A DNA stretch of 64,000 nucleotides from Prorocentrum cordatum (GCA_963575745.1 CAUYUJ010007247.1:431001-495000); one strand, 5' to 3'; shown: positions 27,783 to 39,045, counted from the first letter of the stretch. A program made the numbers and translations. Notes: a model not told the origin generated them from the letters alone.

Positions 27783-27885
27783 CCCGCGCGTCGGCCAGAG
27801 CCGAACGCTACGGACCCAAAATGGCTACCTGAGCCCACACCCCCTCCCACTTAACCTGCAGTCTACAACCAATCAGACTATACAA
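27783..27885 (-). repeat. DIRS split direct repeat, terminal copy of arm B
   Basis: 103-bp partner of 12594-12696; forms the 5' end of the element on its coding strand. The host junction is at 27885/27886. Confidence 0.9.
27795..27837 (-). other. Spliced-leader-like modules at the element 5' end
   Basis: Same modules as at 12606-12648. Here they stand about 90 nt upstream of the first Met of the gag/RT frame, the place a leader would occupy in a trans-spliced transcript. Confidence 0.55.
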
Positions 27886-29216
27886 TCGAGCACCAAATGG
27901 TATGCAGTGCCCGGGAAGACTCTCACCAATCGGATTTCATGTGCTGTTTTGTCGACATGCTCATCGCTGAGGGCGGCAACGCCCGTGGATGGATACACAA
28001 AATTGTGTCCACAGCAAAAGGCTTGCATGGCCTCTTTCCACCATTCGTGTCCCAGCGCAGACATATGCAACACAGCTCTCGTTCCAAGGATGACGATCTT
28101 GACAGCGCGCTCTATCAATCCATTTGTCTGTGGGCGATGAGGCGTGCTAGTGTCATGTCTCCATCCCAGCTGGCGGCATGCCTTCTGAAGCTCTCCAGAA
28201 TTATCTGGGTAGATGTGCTTCACTTCGTCGTTTGCGGCGATGAACTGCTGGAAGGATGCCTTCGTAGTAACTGCGTCTTTGTGCAAGGCCGGGTACGCCA
28301 TGAAGATGCCGGTGTATCTGTCGGGCACGACGAGTGCGTACTTGTCGCCGTGTTTATCAGCGGCATCATCTTTGGCCAAAACGATGTGGTCGGCAGTCAG
28401 CGCATCCCCGAATTTCTTCGGGACACAAACCTCGTAGGCTGTGTCCTCATCCGTGGGGGCTGCCGGTGAATGTGGTTTGCGCTGTCGTCTGCACGGGGCG
28501 TTCTGCGCCGCGGTGCGAGAGCAGATCTCACAGTCTGGATGTTTCGGACTGTGGGTCATGCAGTGCATAGGGCCAATCGGCTTCTTCTGTCGGTTTGGAA
28601 GAACGCGGTCACCATCGGAGCGCACCTGAGCAGGCGTCTCCACCGGCAGATCCTCGAGGGAAGTCGACGTATTGTCGGTATCTGCTTGAGCCGTGCCTGG
28701 GGTGTCCCCGCAGGTCTTGGTAGGCCCCCCGCATGTGCGAGGGGAACACTGTTGCGGAGACGGAAGCGAGTCGCTGCGTGCATCCACGCTTGACTCGGCG
28801 TTATCTTTGTCGGGGGGTTCTTCGACCACAAGGGTCCGTGCTCCTCCTCCCTCGCCGACATGTTGTCTCTTGGGGCAGGTCCCATGGTGGGGCCGTGGCT
28901 CGGATGTCGGTGGTGACTGCTCTGGGTCCTTGCAGCACCAGCATATGTCGTGGCAGCGTGTAGAAGAACGCTTGTGCCTACGACGTCTGGGTGCTGATGA
29001 AGTGCACAATCGTGGTGGTGGTATCTTCACAAGATCGTCGAGGCGTAGTTCTGGAACTCTGTTGTTGACGGGAACCTTGCACCACTGGCCCCCCGGATCC
29101 TGCAGCATGTAGCCCAGGTCGGGGTCCCAAAGTTGCCGCGAGCCATCAACTTCAATGAGTTGTCCAACTGATAATAACGATGGGCAACCTGGTAAGGCAA
29201 GGGCTGTACTCTTCAA
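27886..29216 (-). CDS. Copia-1 integrase, zinc-binding and catalytic parts
   Basis: Ty1/copia integrase that inserts element DNA. The HHCC-like zinc module around residues 215-240 reads HCMTHSPKHPDCEIC. The catalytic core has TADHIVL (~270, Asp), YPDNSGELQ (~335, Asp) and NGLIERAVK (~368, Glu): an intact DDE set. The N-terminal ~60 residues contain the end of the protease region (LPGCPSLLSVGQL). A 1-nt frame change near 27930 precedes the FPG-block, and the DIRS element then interrupts the gene. The preceding protease frame is also out of phase. Confidence 0.85.
27971..27984 (+). repeat. Possible family-1 hairpin in opposite orientation
   Basis: GGGCG-GCAA-CGCCC on the + strand, 5-bp perfect stem with the same GCAA loop as the other copies but on the other strand. 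Could be chance. Confidence 0.3.
28630..28647 (-). repeat. Family-1 hairpin (GGCG/CACC, GAGA loop)
   Basis: On the + strand GC-A-GGCG-TCTC-CACC-G-GC; minus loop GAGA, also GNRA. Translated as PVETPA. Confidence 0.5.
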
Positions 29217-29335
29217 GCCTACCTCGGGTAGCTGGATGTCGTAGTGCTCGTTGACAGTACGATCACCATTGGCTGTTTCCAGAATGTGTTCATCGCGAAT
29301 AGATATGCGATCAGATTCGGTCTGCGTAACGTAAA

Positions 29336-31936
29336 CTAGTTCTTATCCTGAATATGGTGCGCAGATCCACTGTCGAGAACCCAGGAGCGTGTCAGTGCGG
29401 CTGTCGATCGTGGTGGGTCGACTTTCTGAGTCGCCACTGACTCCTGATGCGTCTCGGAAGACTCTGTGGTAGAGTCGTCGGAACCTGTGATCGCAATTGG
29501 TGTCTCCACCGACACCTGGTCGTGTTGGTAGTCGTGTAGGTCCTTATACCATGACTTAGCCTCCCGTTGACAACGGTGTAGGGCGTCTGCACTCTGTTTC
29601 CACCACCATTGCGGCAGCGGATCTGGTACTTTGACGGTGTCGCCCTCGTTTGGCTTCTCAATCCACTTGTCGAGAGTGGACTTGCCAGAAAAGATGCACG
29701 GGTAGTATTCCACGGTATGTGTGCCCAAACGTATCCGACGCCGTGGTTCGGTAGATGCTGTCTTGGCCTTGTGGATGGCCATGAGTGTCTTGTCGCAGAT
29801 GACGCAACTGCGGTCGGAGTGGCGCGGGCGACGATAGGTAGCGGGAGAGCGTGCCCTGAACTGAGGGGAGCCACGGGAAGAACCTCGGCTCGTGGAACGT
29901 CGGTCACGTCCTCTGTCGCTGCCATATGATCTGTCGCGGCCACGTGGACTGCCACTTCCTCCGCCACGCCCGTCTCGTCCTCGGGAAAATGATCGTGATG
30001 ATCTATCATATCGGCCTCTCGATTGACTGCGAGAGTCGGTAAATTTCCTGGAGGAGGATCGAGATCGGTCGTAGTGGCGTCTGTTGTCACGTCGGTTGTA
30101 TGAGCCCCCCGCATTCCGGAACCCCCCGCGTTGTGGAGAGCATCTGCTCCCTGATCCGCGGGATGGTGGGCGACCACGGCTGTCCTGACTGGAAGTCCGT
30201 GGGCGGCTGGGGCTTCGCTCAGGTGTCTTCGCACCAGGTGCCAGGTGAGCGTACTTGCATGTGTCGCTCTTGTGGCACTTGTTCTGTGTGAAGAAGCTGC
30301 ACTGCGCCATGTGCGGGAAGTTGCGCTTGTCTCCACGTGCGCAGGCACTGCGCTTGGCGAACTCGAAGCAGAACGGCTTCGATCCTGGCTTTTTGAAATT
30401 CGCAGGGGCTGAGGCGCTCCGGCGAGCATTGCTGCCAGCGTTCGATGCTCGGGAAGATCTGCCGTCCTTCCCGCCCCTGGAAAAGGTATGTAAAGCCTTG
30501 CAGCGGTCACCATTGCGACAGTTGCCCTTCTCCCAGGCAGCGCAGATGTTCACCTGGGAACGGTTTTCGTACTCGTACCTTAGTCTATTTTGATTATTCT
30601 CGAATTGTTTGAGCTCCAGCACGTCGAGGGCGCACTGTCGGAGCCAATCATAGGTACGATTTGGGTCGCTTATCTTCATGCGCTGGTACTCGTACATATC
30701 CTGCTTCATCCAGGCATGTCGGAGAATCTGTGTGCGAAACAGAGATTCCAAAATCTGCGGGTCGGGTGCCTCTCTGCAATCCAACAATAAAGCGTCCCAG
30801 TCGGTAATGAATCGCTGCCAATCTTCATCTCTCATCCTCAGTTCTTCGAGGCGCTCAAAATCGTGTCGGTCGTCATCAACCTCAGTCACTTTGTAGGGCT
30901 GCAGGATGTGCCAGTAGATCTGGCGCCCTTTCAGCATGCGTCCTGCTCTGTGCTCTCTGGCCTCGATGAACCTGATCTGGTAGCGCAGATCGGAGGACAA
31001 GATGTCGCTGAGAGCGGTGGCGAGTTTGCAATCGATGCTCTCAAAGTCTCCGCTGTCTTGTAAGTCCTCAAAGGTGCACTCTGGCTGTTCAGCCACGCGC
31101 AGGAAGGCGTATGCTTTGGATGGGCGCCCTGAAAAGGCCCCAAAGTTCTCCCGTGCTTTTTGTTGCCACTCGAGCAACTGCGTGATCTTAGGCAAGACAG
31201 GGACTCTGACAGTGTCTGACTCTTTGATAGGAGTAGTAGTGTTGACCGTAACCAAAGATAATGGTGATGATGGTATCGGTACACCGTCGGTAGTTGGTTC
31301 TGTGCGCACGGGAGACACATGGCGTGTCCGTGCTGAAGCTGCCGCGGAGGCTGCTCCTGGTGACGTACGTCCTTGTTGTCCTGCAGAAGCTCGCAGTGCT
31401 TCAGCGGACGCTGCCGTCGGCCTGGAGAGGCCGGGCGTAGGCTGAATATCAAGCGTAGTGTCATTGGTTTGGTCAACAAGTAGATTTGTCCAGTTCGTCA
31501 TGTCCTCGTGTATTTGGTCCACTTTTTGGCGTGCAGAATCGTCGGGGTCCCGAGAGCGTTGGGAATGCCGATCAAGTCGTTGCTCGTAGGCTCGGAGACG
31601 GGCGTTGTGTGCCTCCGTTTCACCTTCCAGACGTGTGAGACACTCCTCGACACGTACCTTTTCAGCATCTCTTTCTCTCACGAATGACCCGGGAGAGCTC
31701 AGACTGCGCGTGGTCCGCCGCCATCTTAACCTCCTGCAACCTGTCAGTGAGGCGGGCGAAATCGTAAAACGTTGGAGGAGATCCCAGCTGGCCAATCTGG
31801 GCTCGTCTGACACGCAACTCTGCCAGGGCGTCCTGTACATCAGGTAAACGCTGCTCGATTTCAGAGATCCAGTTAGCGAGGGGCTGCACGACAGCGTCGG
31901 TCGCATCAAGCCGTTGAGCGATAACTCTCTCAGCAT
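29336..31936 (-). CDS. Copia-1 gag C-terminal part and start of protease
   Basis: Coding sense starts about residue 60, where it continues the 192-aa gag frame. Residues ~60-130 are coiled-coil-like, ~205-450 a capsid-like helical region. Three CCCH-type fingers follow, CAAWEKGNCRNGDRCKALH (~460), a degenerate one, and CSFFTQNKCHKSDTCKYAH (~545), then an Arg/Ser-rich (RS-like) region and another Cys pair (CVICDK). The frame ends in SWVLDSGSAHHIQ, the active-site block of a copia aspartic protease. The rest of the protease lies in another frame directly downstream, so a frameshift inactivates it. CCCH fingers in place of CCHC knuckles suggest RNA binding. Confidence 0.8.
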   Translation of the reverse strand: MLRELSLNGLMRPTLSCSPSLTGSLKSSSVYLMYRTPWQSCVSDEPRLASWDLLQRFTISPASLTGCRRLRWRRTTRSLSSPGSFVRERDAEKVRVEECLTRLEGETEAHNARLRAYEQRLDRHSQRSRDPDDSARQKVDQIHEDMTNWTNLLVDQTNDTTLDIQPTPGLSRPTAASAEALRASAGQQGRTSPGAASAAASARTRHVSPVRTEPTTDGVPIPSSPLSLVTVNTTTPIKESDTVRVPVLPKITQLLEWQQKARENFGAFSGRPSKAYAFLRVAEQPECTFEDLQDSGDFESIDCKLATALSDILSSDLRYQIRFIEAREHRAGRMLKGRQIYWHILQPYKVTEVDDDRHDFERLEELRMRDEDWQRFITDWDALLLDCREAPDPQILESLFRTQILRHAWMKQDMYEYQRMKISDPNRTYDWLRQCALDVLELKQFENNQNRLRYEYENRSQVNICAAWEKGNCRNGDRCKALHTFSRGGKDGRSSRASNAGSNARRSASAPANFKKPGSKPFCFEFAKRSACARGDKRNFPHMAQCSFFTQNKCHKSDTCKYAHLAPGAKTPERSPSRPRTSSQDSRGRPPSRGSGSRCSPQRGGFRNAGGSYNRRDNRRHYDRSRSSSRKFTDSRSQSRGRYDRSSRSFSRGRDGRGGGSGSPRGRDRSYGSDRGRDRRSTSRGSSRGSPQFRARSPATYRRPRHSDRSCVICDKTLMAIHKAKTASTEPRRRIRLGTHTVEYYPCIFSGKSTLDKWIEKPNEGDTVKVPDPLPQWWWKQSADALHRCQREAKSWYKDLHDYQHDQVSVETPIAITGSDDSTTESSETHQESVATQKVDPPRSTAALTRSWVLDSGSAHHIQDKN
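29497..29512 (-). repeat. Family-1 hairpin (GGTG/CACC, GAGA loop)
   Basis: GGTG-TCTC-CACC on the + strand; minus loop GAGA; translated as VETPI. An alternative 6-bp stem GGTGTC/GACACC overlaps it. Confidence 0.45.
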
Positions 31937-32240
31937 TTTGCAACGTGTCGATCAGGGTCGACGAGTTGGTGTTCGCTTGAGTGCGAAGCGTCGCAGTAGT
32001 GTCGTCCATGTGGGATCGAAGATCATTGAGTTGGGACTGGACGTCGCCGAGATCGTGTGCCTCAGCTGGAAGCGGTCGGTTTCGGAGCTGGTCGTGGATC
32101 TCGCCATGTAGGATCCTGACCGCTGAAACGCGTGTGTCGCGGACGAGCACAAGCTGTTGCTCCATCTGCGCAAGGTAGTTGCGCAGGTGCTCGACCGTCG
32201 CTGACCGTTCACCTGAGTATGACATATCGATCGCGGTCAA
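31662..32240 (-). CDS. Copia-1 gag, central coiled-coil part
   Basis: A 192-codon frame with regular heptad-like Leu/Ile spacing (LRNYLAQMEQQLVLVRDTRV; LNDLRSHMDDTTATLRTQAN), predicted as a long coiled coil suited to gag multimerisation. It overlaps the upstream gag frame by 32 nt and continues after another frame change in the 29336-31936 frame. The gag gene is therefore in at least three frames. Confidence 0.7.
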   Translation of the reverse strand: MTAIDMSYSGERSATVEHLRNYLAQMEQQLVLVRDTRVSAVRILHGEIHDQLRNRPLPAEAHDLGDVQSQLNDLRSHMDDTTATLRTQANTNSSTLIDTLQNAERVIAQRLDATDAVVQPLANWISEIEQRLPDVQDALAELRVRRAQIGQLGSPPTFYDFARLTDRLQEVKMAADHAQSELSRVIRERKRC

Positions 32241-33117
32241 CCTGGAACTGCAGCTTACCCAAGATACGACGATCTTCAGCGATCCTGGAATCTATGATCG
32301 CAAAGGCGCCGTCGAAATCTTGACGTCGAGCAGCAGCGTTGGCAACGTTCGTCTGAACGCTCTGCATCAATCCAGAATACTGCCTGGACACGAAGGTTTC
32401 AACCTGGTCCCGCAGCTCAGCGATCTCACCTGCAGCGGACGTCGCCGCCAGCAGGTCGTCTGAGAGGGAGAAGTGCGGAGCGTCAGCTCCCTGTTGCATC
32501 CTCTCGCGAGGAGTGCATGGCCTCTGAGAGGCAGCACGCGGGTTCGACCTATTCTCGTCGTAGGGGCCTGTGGCCTCACGACGGTTACGCAAGGACGAGC
32601 TGCGGCTAGGGCCGTGTGCGTGTGGTGTCTGACGAGATGATACATTGGGGTACTGCGTCTGCGGCTGTGCCGCCGCTAGTCTACCGAGCTCCTCGAAAGC
32701 GGCAACGTGCTCCGACACGGGAACGGTCGCAGGACTGGTCAGGCCAGCACTGGGGTTCCATCGGCGGGAAACGCGGAAGCGCCCTGGAGTAGAGTGACCA
32801 GCGGGGCTTGCGCCCGACGCAGTTGGGACTGCCCCCGACGGAAGAGGAGATGGAGGATCGAAGGCAGGCGTGTGGAATCCTCCATTGCCTGCTCCTACTC
32901 CTTCTCCTGTCCCCCCGCGGGCGGCGTGGCGTTGAAGCTCAGCAGCTAGCCGCGCCTCGGGTCCGTCTGAGCTGGGGGGGGGGGGGGGGGTATCGGGGAC
33001 ACCCGCGCGGTCACCTCTAAGGCTCTCCAACTCATCACCGAGCCGTCGCGCCGTCGGAGAGCTCGGACGCGAGGCCCCGACGGATCCCTTACGACGCATG
33101 CGCCGCTCGGGCTCCAT
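32209..33117 (-). CDS. Copia-1 gag, N-terminal part
   Basis: 302 codons from the first Met. Starts with Arg-rich and Ser/Pro-rich low-complexity sequence and a Pro run encoded by a 17-C homopolymer, then a mostly disordered region, and ends in helical sequence (AEIRDQVETFVSRQYSGLMQ-type) leading into the coiled coil. No leader peptide. The start is chosen because no in-frame coding-like sequence precedes it. Confidence 0.65.
   Translation of the reverse strand: MEPERRMRRKGSVGASRPSSPTARRLGDELESLRGDRAGVPDTPPPPPSSDGPEARLAAELQRHAARGGTGEGVGAGNGGFHTPAFDPPSPLPSGAVPTASGASPAGHSTPGRFRVSRRWNPSAGLTSPATVPVSEHVAAFEELGRLAAAQPQTQYPNVSSRQTPHAHGPSRSSSLRNRREATGPYDENRSNPRAASQRPCTPRERMQQGADAPHFSLSDDLLAATSAAGEIAELRDQVETFVSRQYSGLMQSVQTNVANAAARRQDFDGAFAIIDSRIAEDRRILGKLQFQVDRDRYVILR
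32974..32990. repeat. Homopolymer G17 inside gag
   Basis: Seventeen consecutive G on the + strand, coding Pro on the minus strand. Slippage here would shift the gag frame; also a possible assembly error site. Confidence 0.85.
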
Positions 33118-33430
33118 CGATGCCGCGTGCGAGATCGCGACGCGGGCTTCGGTGAGCAGTGAGCTTTAAGGGCTGATAACCTGTGTATGGGGTTGGAGTA
33201 TAAAGGTACAGAACCCCTGATCCGTTGGTAGAGGATAGGAGGGAAAGATGGATATCTTTTCCTCCTGCACGATCAAAGGTCCGATCGATACCAATCCAAT
33301 GCCTGAGCCCAAACGGCCAGGGGCAGGAGAGTGAGGATAAGGAGTAGATATGCGGGTATCATACGGGTTCTATTCACAGCCCCGGGGGGTCCCCGGATTC
33401 TCCCCGGCACCCGCCCCGACCCCCCTGTGG
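33118..33430. other. Non-coding region upstream of copia-1 gag
   Basis: No gene recognised. If copia-1 has a 5' LTR it should lie here, but no second copy was found at the other end of the element. A weak spliced-leader-like stretch lies near 33303-33322 (see rejected items). Confidence 0.4.
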
Positions 33431-34080
33431 AGTCAAGATGTTTTTTGGGGGCCCACTAGAAAAACAGCAGCCTTCGCTGTTAAGTACAAATCAGTCGTCG
33501 GAGCTCCAAAACGCTATGATTTACAATGCTTATGTATTTCCCGAGATCGAACACATTATAAAGCACAGCATTTGGGAATTCCGAAGGTTGAATAACGCTG
33601 CGTGCTTCATGTGGCAAGGCGCCCGACACCAACAGCATAAAAAAAACAAAAAAACGCGTCACGCGTTGTATGTTTGTGTTGTCGGTTGTTGTTTTCCCCC
33701 TGGTTTATATTTAAATACCCCTCCATCCAAAAAGCCCGTTGCAACCCGCCACGAAACGAATCCTTGCGCACCCCGCCACAAAAAATCAACCTGCAATCCG
33801 CAACAACAAATGGTTGTAATATGCAACAGCAAAATATTGGTTTCTGCACTCCGCTACAAAAAGATCTTCAATTCGCCACGTAAGGCATCAGCATGTAACC
33901 GACGGCAGAAATAATCAATGTGCAAAAACAATATTGCAATCCGCCAAGGAAGGAGTCAACATGCAATCCACACCTATAGAAATCGCCAGGACCCAACGCG
34001 ATCGCAGAAAAAATGCGCACTTGCAGGAAAAGCAAAAAATAAAAACGACAAACCAAAAACAACACATCGTGACATGAAAG
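33431..34080. repeat. AT-rich patch with irregular TGCAATCCGC-like repeats
   Basis: Clearly more AT-rich than the rest of the window. A short motif close to TGCAAYCCGCMAC, usually followed by A-rich sequence, recurs near 33738, 33767, 33790, 33845, 33868, 33933 and 33961. No coding sequence supported. Confidence 0.5.
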
Positions 34081-35005
34081 CCAGATTTTGACCTTACTGG
34101 GCACCCCCCTAAGCGGGCCGCGAAGGGGTCGAGAGTTTCGTGGTCGTTGACCCCAGCGGTGGAGGCGGCGCATGAGCTCTGGTCGCCGAGGGCATCGTCG
34201 GTCCGCGCCAAGCCGATCAAACCCACCGACATATGGAATGCGTTCGAGGATATGGGTACAATGGCGGCATCACCCCCCTCAGAACCCAGAGTCTTTTCCC
34301 GGCCACGCGCTAGAGCGCGCGAGGCAGGGGGGCCACCAACGCCCGCCGCAATAAACTACACACCCGCACGAGGCGGGGCGGTCGCTATCAGGGCAGGGCT
34401 GGGCCCCTTCCGCGCGAGACCTGTCGCGCGCGAAGGAATGCAAAAGACAGGGCGGCTAGAGGGCGGACCCCTTCCCGAGCATCCGCTGGCAAAGGCGGCA
34501 AGAATGAACGCAGGGCGATGATGAATGGTTTGCCGCCCCCCACAAGTCCACCACTCGCGTGTCGACGCCGGCGCCTTGAGCCGAAAGGGGCCGCGGTGGC
34601 CCAGTTAAGGGCGCGAAAGGCAGGTATATCAGTCACTGAGACAGGAGAAAAAATAAACCGTCGGGCAGACGGGCCTGCCCCAGCTAGACGCCGGGCCGCG
34701 TGCGCCGCTCACTCTTTCCCCCAGTTGTCGCGCCAGCGTTTTCGTTGGTGTCCAGCGCGTCGCTTAGCATGTCGCCCATCCGTCGTCGCACGCATGCATT
34801 CCTGAATGGGTTCTCTGATGGTGTGAAAACCGTTCGATCGGGAGAAAAGGACACCAATCCCGCTCCCAAGCCTTCAAACAAACATGCTGCTTCCAAGGCG
34901 AATCCAGCCGCGAGGCCGAAGGGCCAAGGAGAATAACTAACACTACCTTGCGCAATGCCCAACCGCGTGCAGTTGCGAAGATCGCGGGGGCGTGCATCTT
35001 CTTCG
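34081..35005. other. No recognised gene
   Basis: Frames on both strands are short and of low-complexity composition. I see no domain, RNA gene or repeat structure that I can support. Confidence 0.45.
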
Positions 35006-35009
35006 GTGG

Positions 35010-35370
35010 AGCTCGCTGTGGGGCCCGAAACGTGTGAAGGGCGTGCCCGAACGGGCGCGGTGGTGCCATGCGGGCGCAGCCGCCGGGGCCGTGAGTGCAG
35101 CTCCATGCGGGGCCGCGGAACGCGTGGTGGGTGTGCCGAAGCGCGCGCGGTCGTGCCATGCGGGCGCTGCCACTGGGGCCTGAGGTGCACGTACTTATGG
35201 GGCCCGAAACGTGTGAGTGGTGTGCCGAAAAAAAAGGCGCGGTTGTGCCGTGCGGGCGCTGCCGCTGGCGCCTCCGGTGGACATCCCTATGGGGCCTGAA
35301 ACGTGTGAGGGGTGTCTCGAAACGGGTGCGGCGTTGCCGTGCGGGCGCTGCCTCTGGGGCCTTGCGGCAG
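35010..35370. repeat. Tandem repeat of about 90 bp, four diverged units
   Basis: Units start near 35018, 35107, 35198 and 35290 with TGGGGCCCGAAACGTGTGAG or a variant. Each contains GTGCCATGCGGGCGC or a variant about 45 bp later. Period 89-92 bp. Open frames across it are a by-product of the repetition. Confidence 0.75.
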
Positions 35371-35827
35371 GGGCTCGACCGTAAGAAACCTTCCACAAGG
35401 AACCCAAACCTGAGACCCCAAGACATCAATTGATTTTTGGCGTGCGAATGTCGCGCTTTCCCCAGCATAAACATCGAAACCCAAGAAACCCAGGGCACCC
35501 TGGAAGCAAGCAGCGTGTTTCTTGGCATGGGTCTCCGCTGTAGGTGGAGCTCCATTGTCACTGAACTATGGACACGTGGATCTGGCGGGTCGAAAGCGCG
35601 AGGAATGGGGGGGCACTTTTCCGGGGCACGGGCTCCTGAGCACACAGCGCGAATCGCACCTGAGCCAAACTGGCTATACCACGGGGACAACGCGAGATCC
35701 AAAGGGAGAGGGGGGAGAGCGCACGCGCCGGGCCCACGAGGGCCCTCGGGCAACAGCGGGTCCAATTTTCGTGGATCGAACGCCGTCGCCGAGCGGCGCG
35801 AGATAGACAGGACCAGAGGCGTCGCCG

Positions 35828-35868
35828 TCCTCCTCCTCCTCCTCCTCCTCCTCCTCCTCCTCCTCCTC
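35828..35868. repeat. (CTC)n microsatellite
   Basis: About 14 uninterrupted CTC/TCC triplets, giving poly-Arg or poly-Glu runs in spurious frames. Confidence 0.85.
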
Positions 35869-36152
35869 GTTCCTCCCCCAGCTCCCGCGGGCGGGGAGTC
35901 CGCGGCTGGTCGAGGTTGCGGTGCCGGATGCGCGGGCGGGCGCGGGGCCGCGGCCCCTCCTGCTGCTGCTGCTCCTCTGGGCTTCTCCTCCTCGTCCTCC
36001 CCCTGCTCCTCGGTGGGCCTCCTCACCTCCTCCTCCTATCTCCTGGGGCCCCTCCTCTTCGCCCGCTCGCACCTCAGCTCCCTCCGATGATATCACTGAC
36101 GCCTTGGCGCGTTCATCCAGGGCGCGCTTCGACGCGCCCTGGGACCAAGACT

Positions 36153-36554
36153 TCAAAGAAAGGTTGAGGATCTTTCATCCACATGGCCCTCTTCATCGAT
36201 CAAACACAGGGTGCCTCTAGTAAGCGCACCGCGCAGGGCGGCGCTGCCGCGACCGGGATCTATCTCGGCGAGGGGGTCAGCTGGCACCATGCCGCGCGGG
36301 AGCCAACGGACCTTAGAACCGATGGAACTCAGCGAATCCCGGATCACCGCCATCTCGATGGCATTTCTTCTGTCCGCCCTCGATCCGGCGCTATTCTTTG
36401 ACAGCGTGTCGGAGACGCTCTTGGCGCCCACCGCGGACGACAACGAGGCCGAGTCTCCGATCTTGCAATCCCGAGCGAGAGTCACAGCAGAGGGGTTTGG
36501 GGAGGCCATCCAATCTGGGCGCTGGACGTCGCCAGAAATCGCATCTCTCCACAT
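36153..36554 (-). pseudogene. Copia-2 RNase H, C-terminal part
   Basis: Segment DTLSKNSAGSRADRRNAIEM followed by KVRWLPRGMVPADPLAE matches the end of copia-type RNase H (the D...DRR.AIE and KVRW.P...ADPLT blocks). It continues, in another frame, the piece in 36646-38298. Confidence 0.7.
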
Positions 36555-36645
36555 AATCTGCAGCCGCTGGGCCTCGGCTACTGCGCCGGATAGCGAGAGG
36601 GTCTCGGCGGCGATCGTGCTCGCCGCGACTCTCCTGAGTCTCTGG

Positions 36646-38294
<1,649 letters not shown>

Positions 38295-38298
<4 letters not shown>

Positions 38299-39002
38299 AT
38301 CCCACCAGTCTGCAGGACTGGCTCCTGCGTGACCGGATTACGTGTCCACTGAGGCTGAGGCTGAGGCCGCGCACTACCCCCAGGGCCAACCGCTTCTCCG
38401 TCCCCGGACGGAGGGGGCGATCGGCTCCGACGGCCCTCGGCCGCCCCAGAAACTTGGGCCCCCTCTCGGGGGCCAGACCCCCCACCTCGGGTCGCAGAGA
38501 CCGAGCTGGAGCCAGCCGTCGCGCGAGAAGAGACCCCTGGACCGGCGCCCTCGCGCTCGGCCACCACCCTGGCGACCCTACTGGAGCCGGACATCGACTC
38601 GGCGGGGGTCAAATATCTAGACGTAGACTGCACTGGGGCGAAAGGGGGAGGCGCTCCCCAACTCTGCCTCGCCGCTTCCCTCTCTCGCTCGAGGGCTGAC
38701 GCATCGGAAGAGGATATGATGAATCCCCTTCTCCTGGATGGGGCGGGCGCCCCCTCGGGAACGCCCTCCGCCGGCCTCCGCGGTGCCCGGGCCGCCGGCT
38801 CCTCCGTGGGTTCGGACCCCGAATCAACCTCGACCACCTCCTGGGACTGGGCGCCCCCTGGAACATCGCGAGACAGATCCTGAGGCCGGGGCGGGGGAGG
38901 TGGAACAACCAGCGCTTCCCGCAAACTGTCTGGAAACTCCGAGATCTCCCGAGGAAGCGCAGCCCCCGGGGACGATGGAGCGGCCGGGGCAGCGGGGGCC
39001 AC
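38295..39002 (-). CDS. Copia-2 low-complexity linker between integrase and RT
   Basis: Pro/Ser/Arg/Glu-rich frame of 235 codons with no domain (segments such as VVPPPPPRPQDLSRDVPGGA). Position between the integrase C-terminal part and RT matches the variable linker of copia polyproteins. Confidence 0.5.
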
Positions 39003-39045
39003 CGGGATCGCGGCCGAAGTCCTCGCGGGCCTCCGGACGTCGGAT

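Larger units (their letters stand above)
12346..27885 (-). mobile_element. DIRS-order retrotransposon with split direct repeats, inserted in copia-1
   Basis: A 15,540-bp element. On its coding strand the order is B' (27885-27783), ORFs, A' (12906-12697), B (12696-12594), 38-nt spacer, A (12555-12346). This is the split-direct-repeat layout (A1, ORFs, B1-A2, B2) known from PAT, Kangaroo and Ngaro elements. The internal B/A' joint at 12696/12697 equals the joint made by circularising the element ends, as expected for integration of a circle by a tyrosine recombinase. There is no target-site duplication at either host junction. It encodes gag-like/RT, RNase H, a C5-methyltransferase-like domain, a tyrosine recombinase, and an RRM + ZZ protein. 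It is markedly more GC-rich than copia-1. Confidence 0.9.

Noticed and set aside
33303-33322. Weak spliced-leader-like sequence upstream of copia-1 gag (minus strand GCCGTTTGGGCTCAGG)
   Set aside because: Needs gaps to align and has no clear 5' half; kept only as a hint because of its position.
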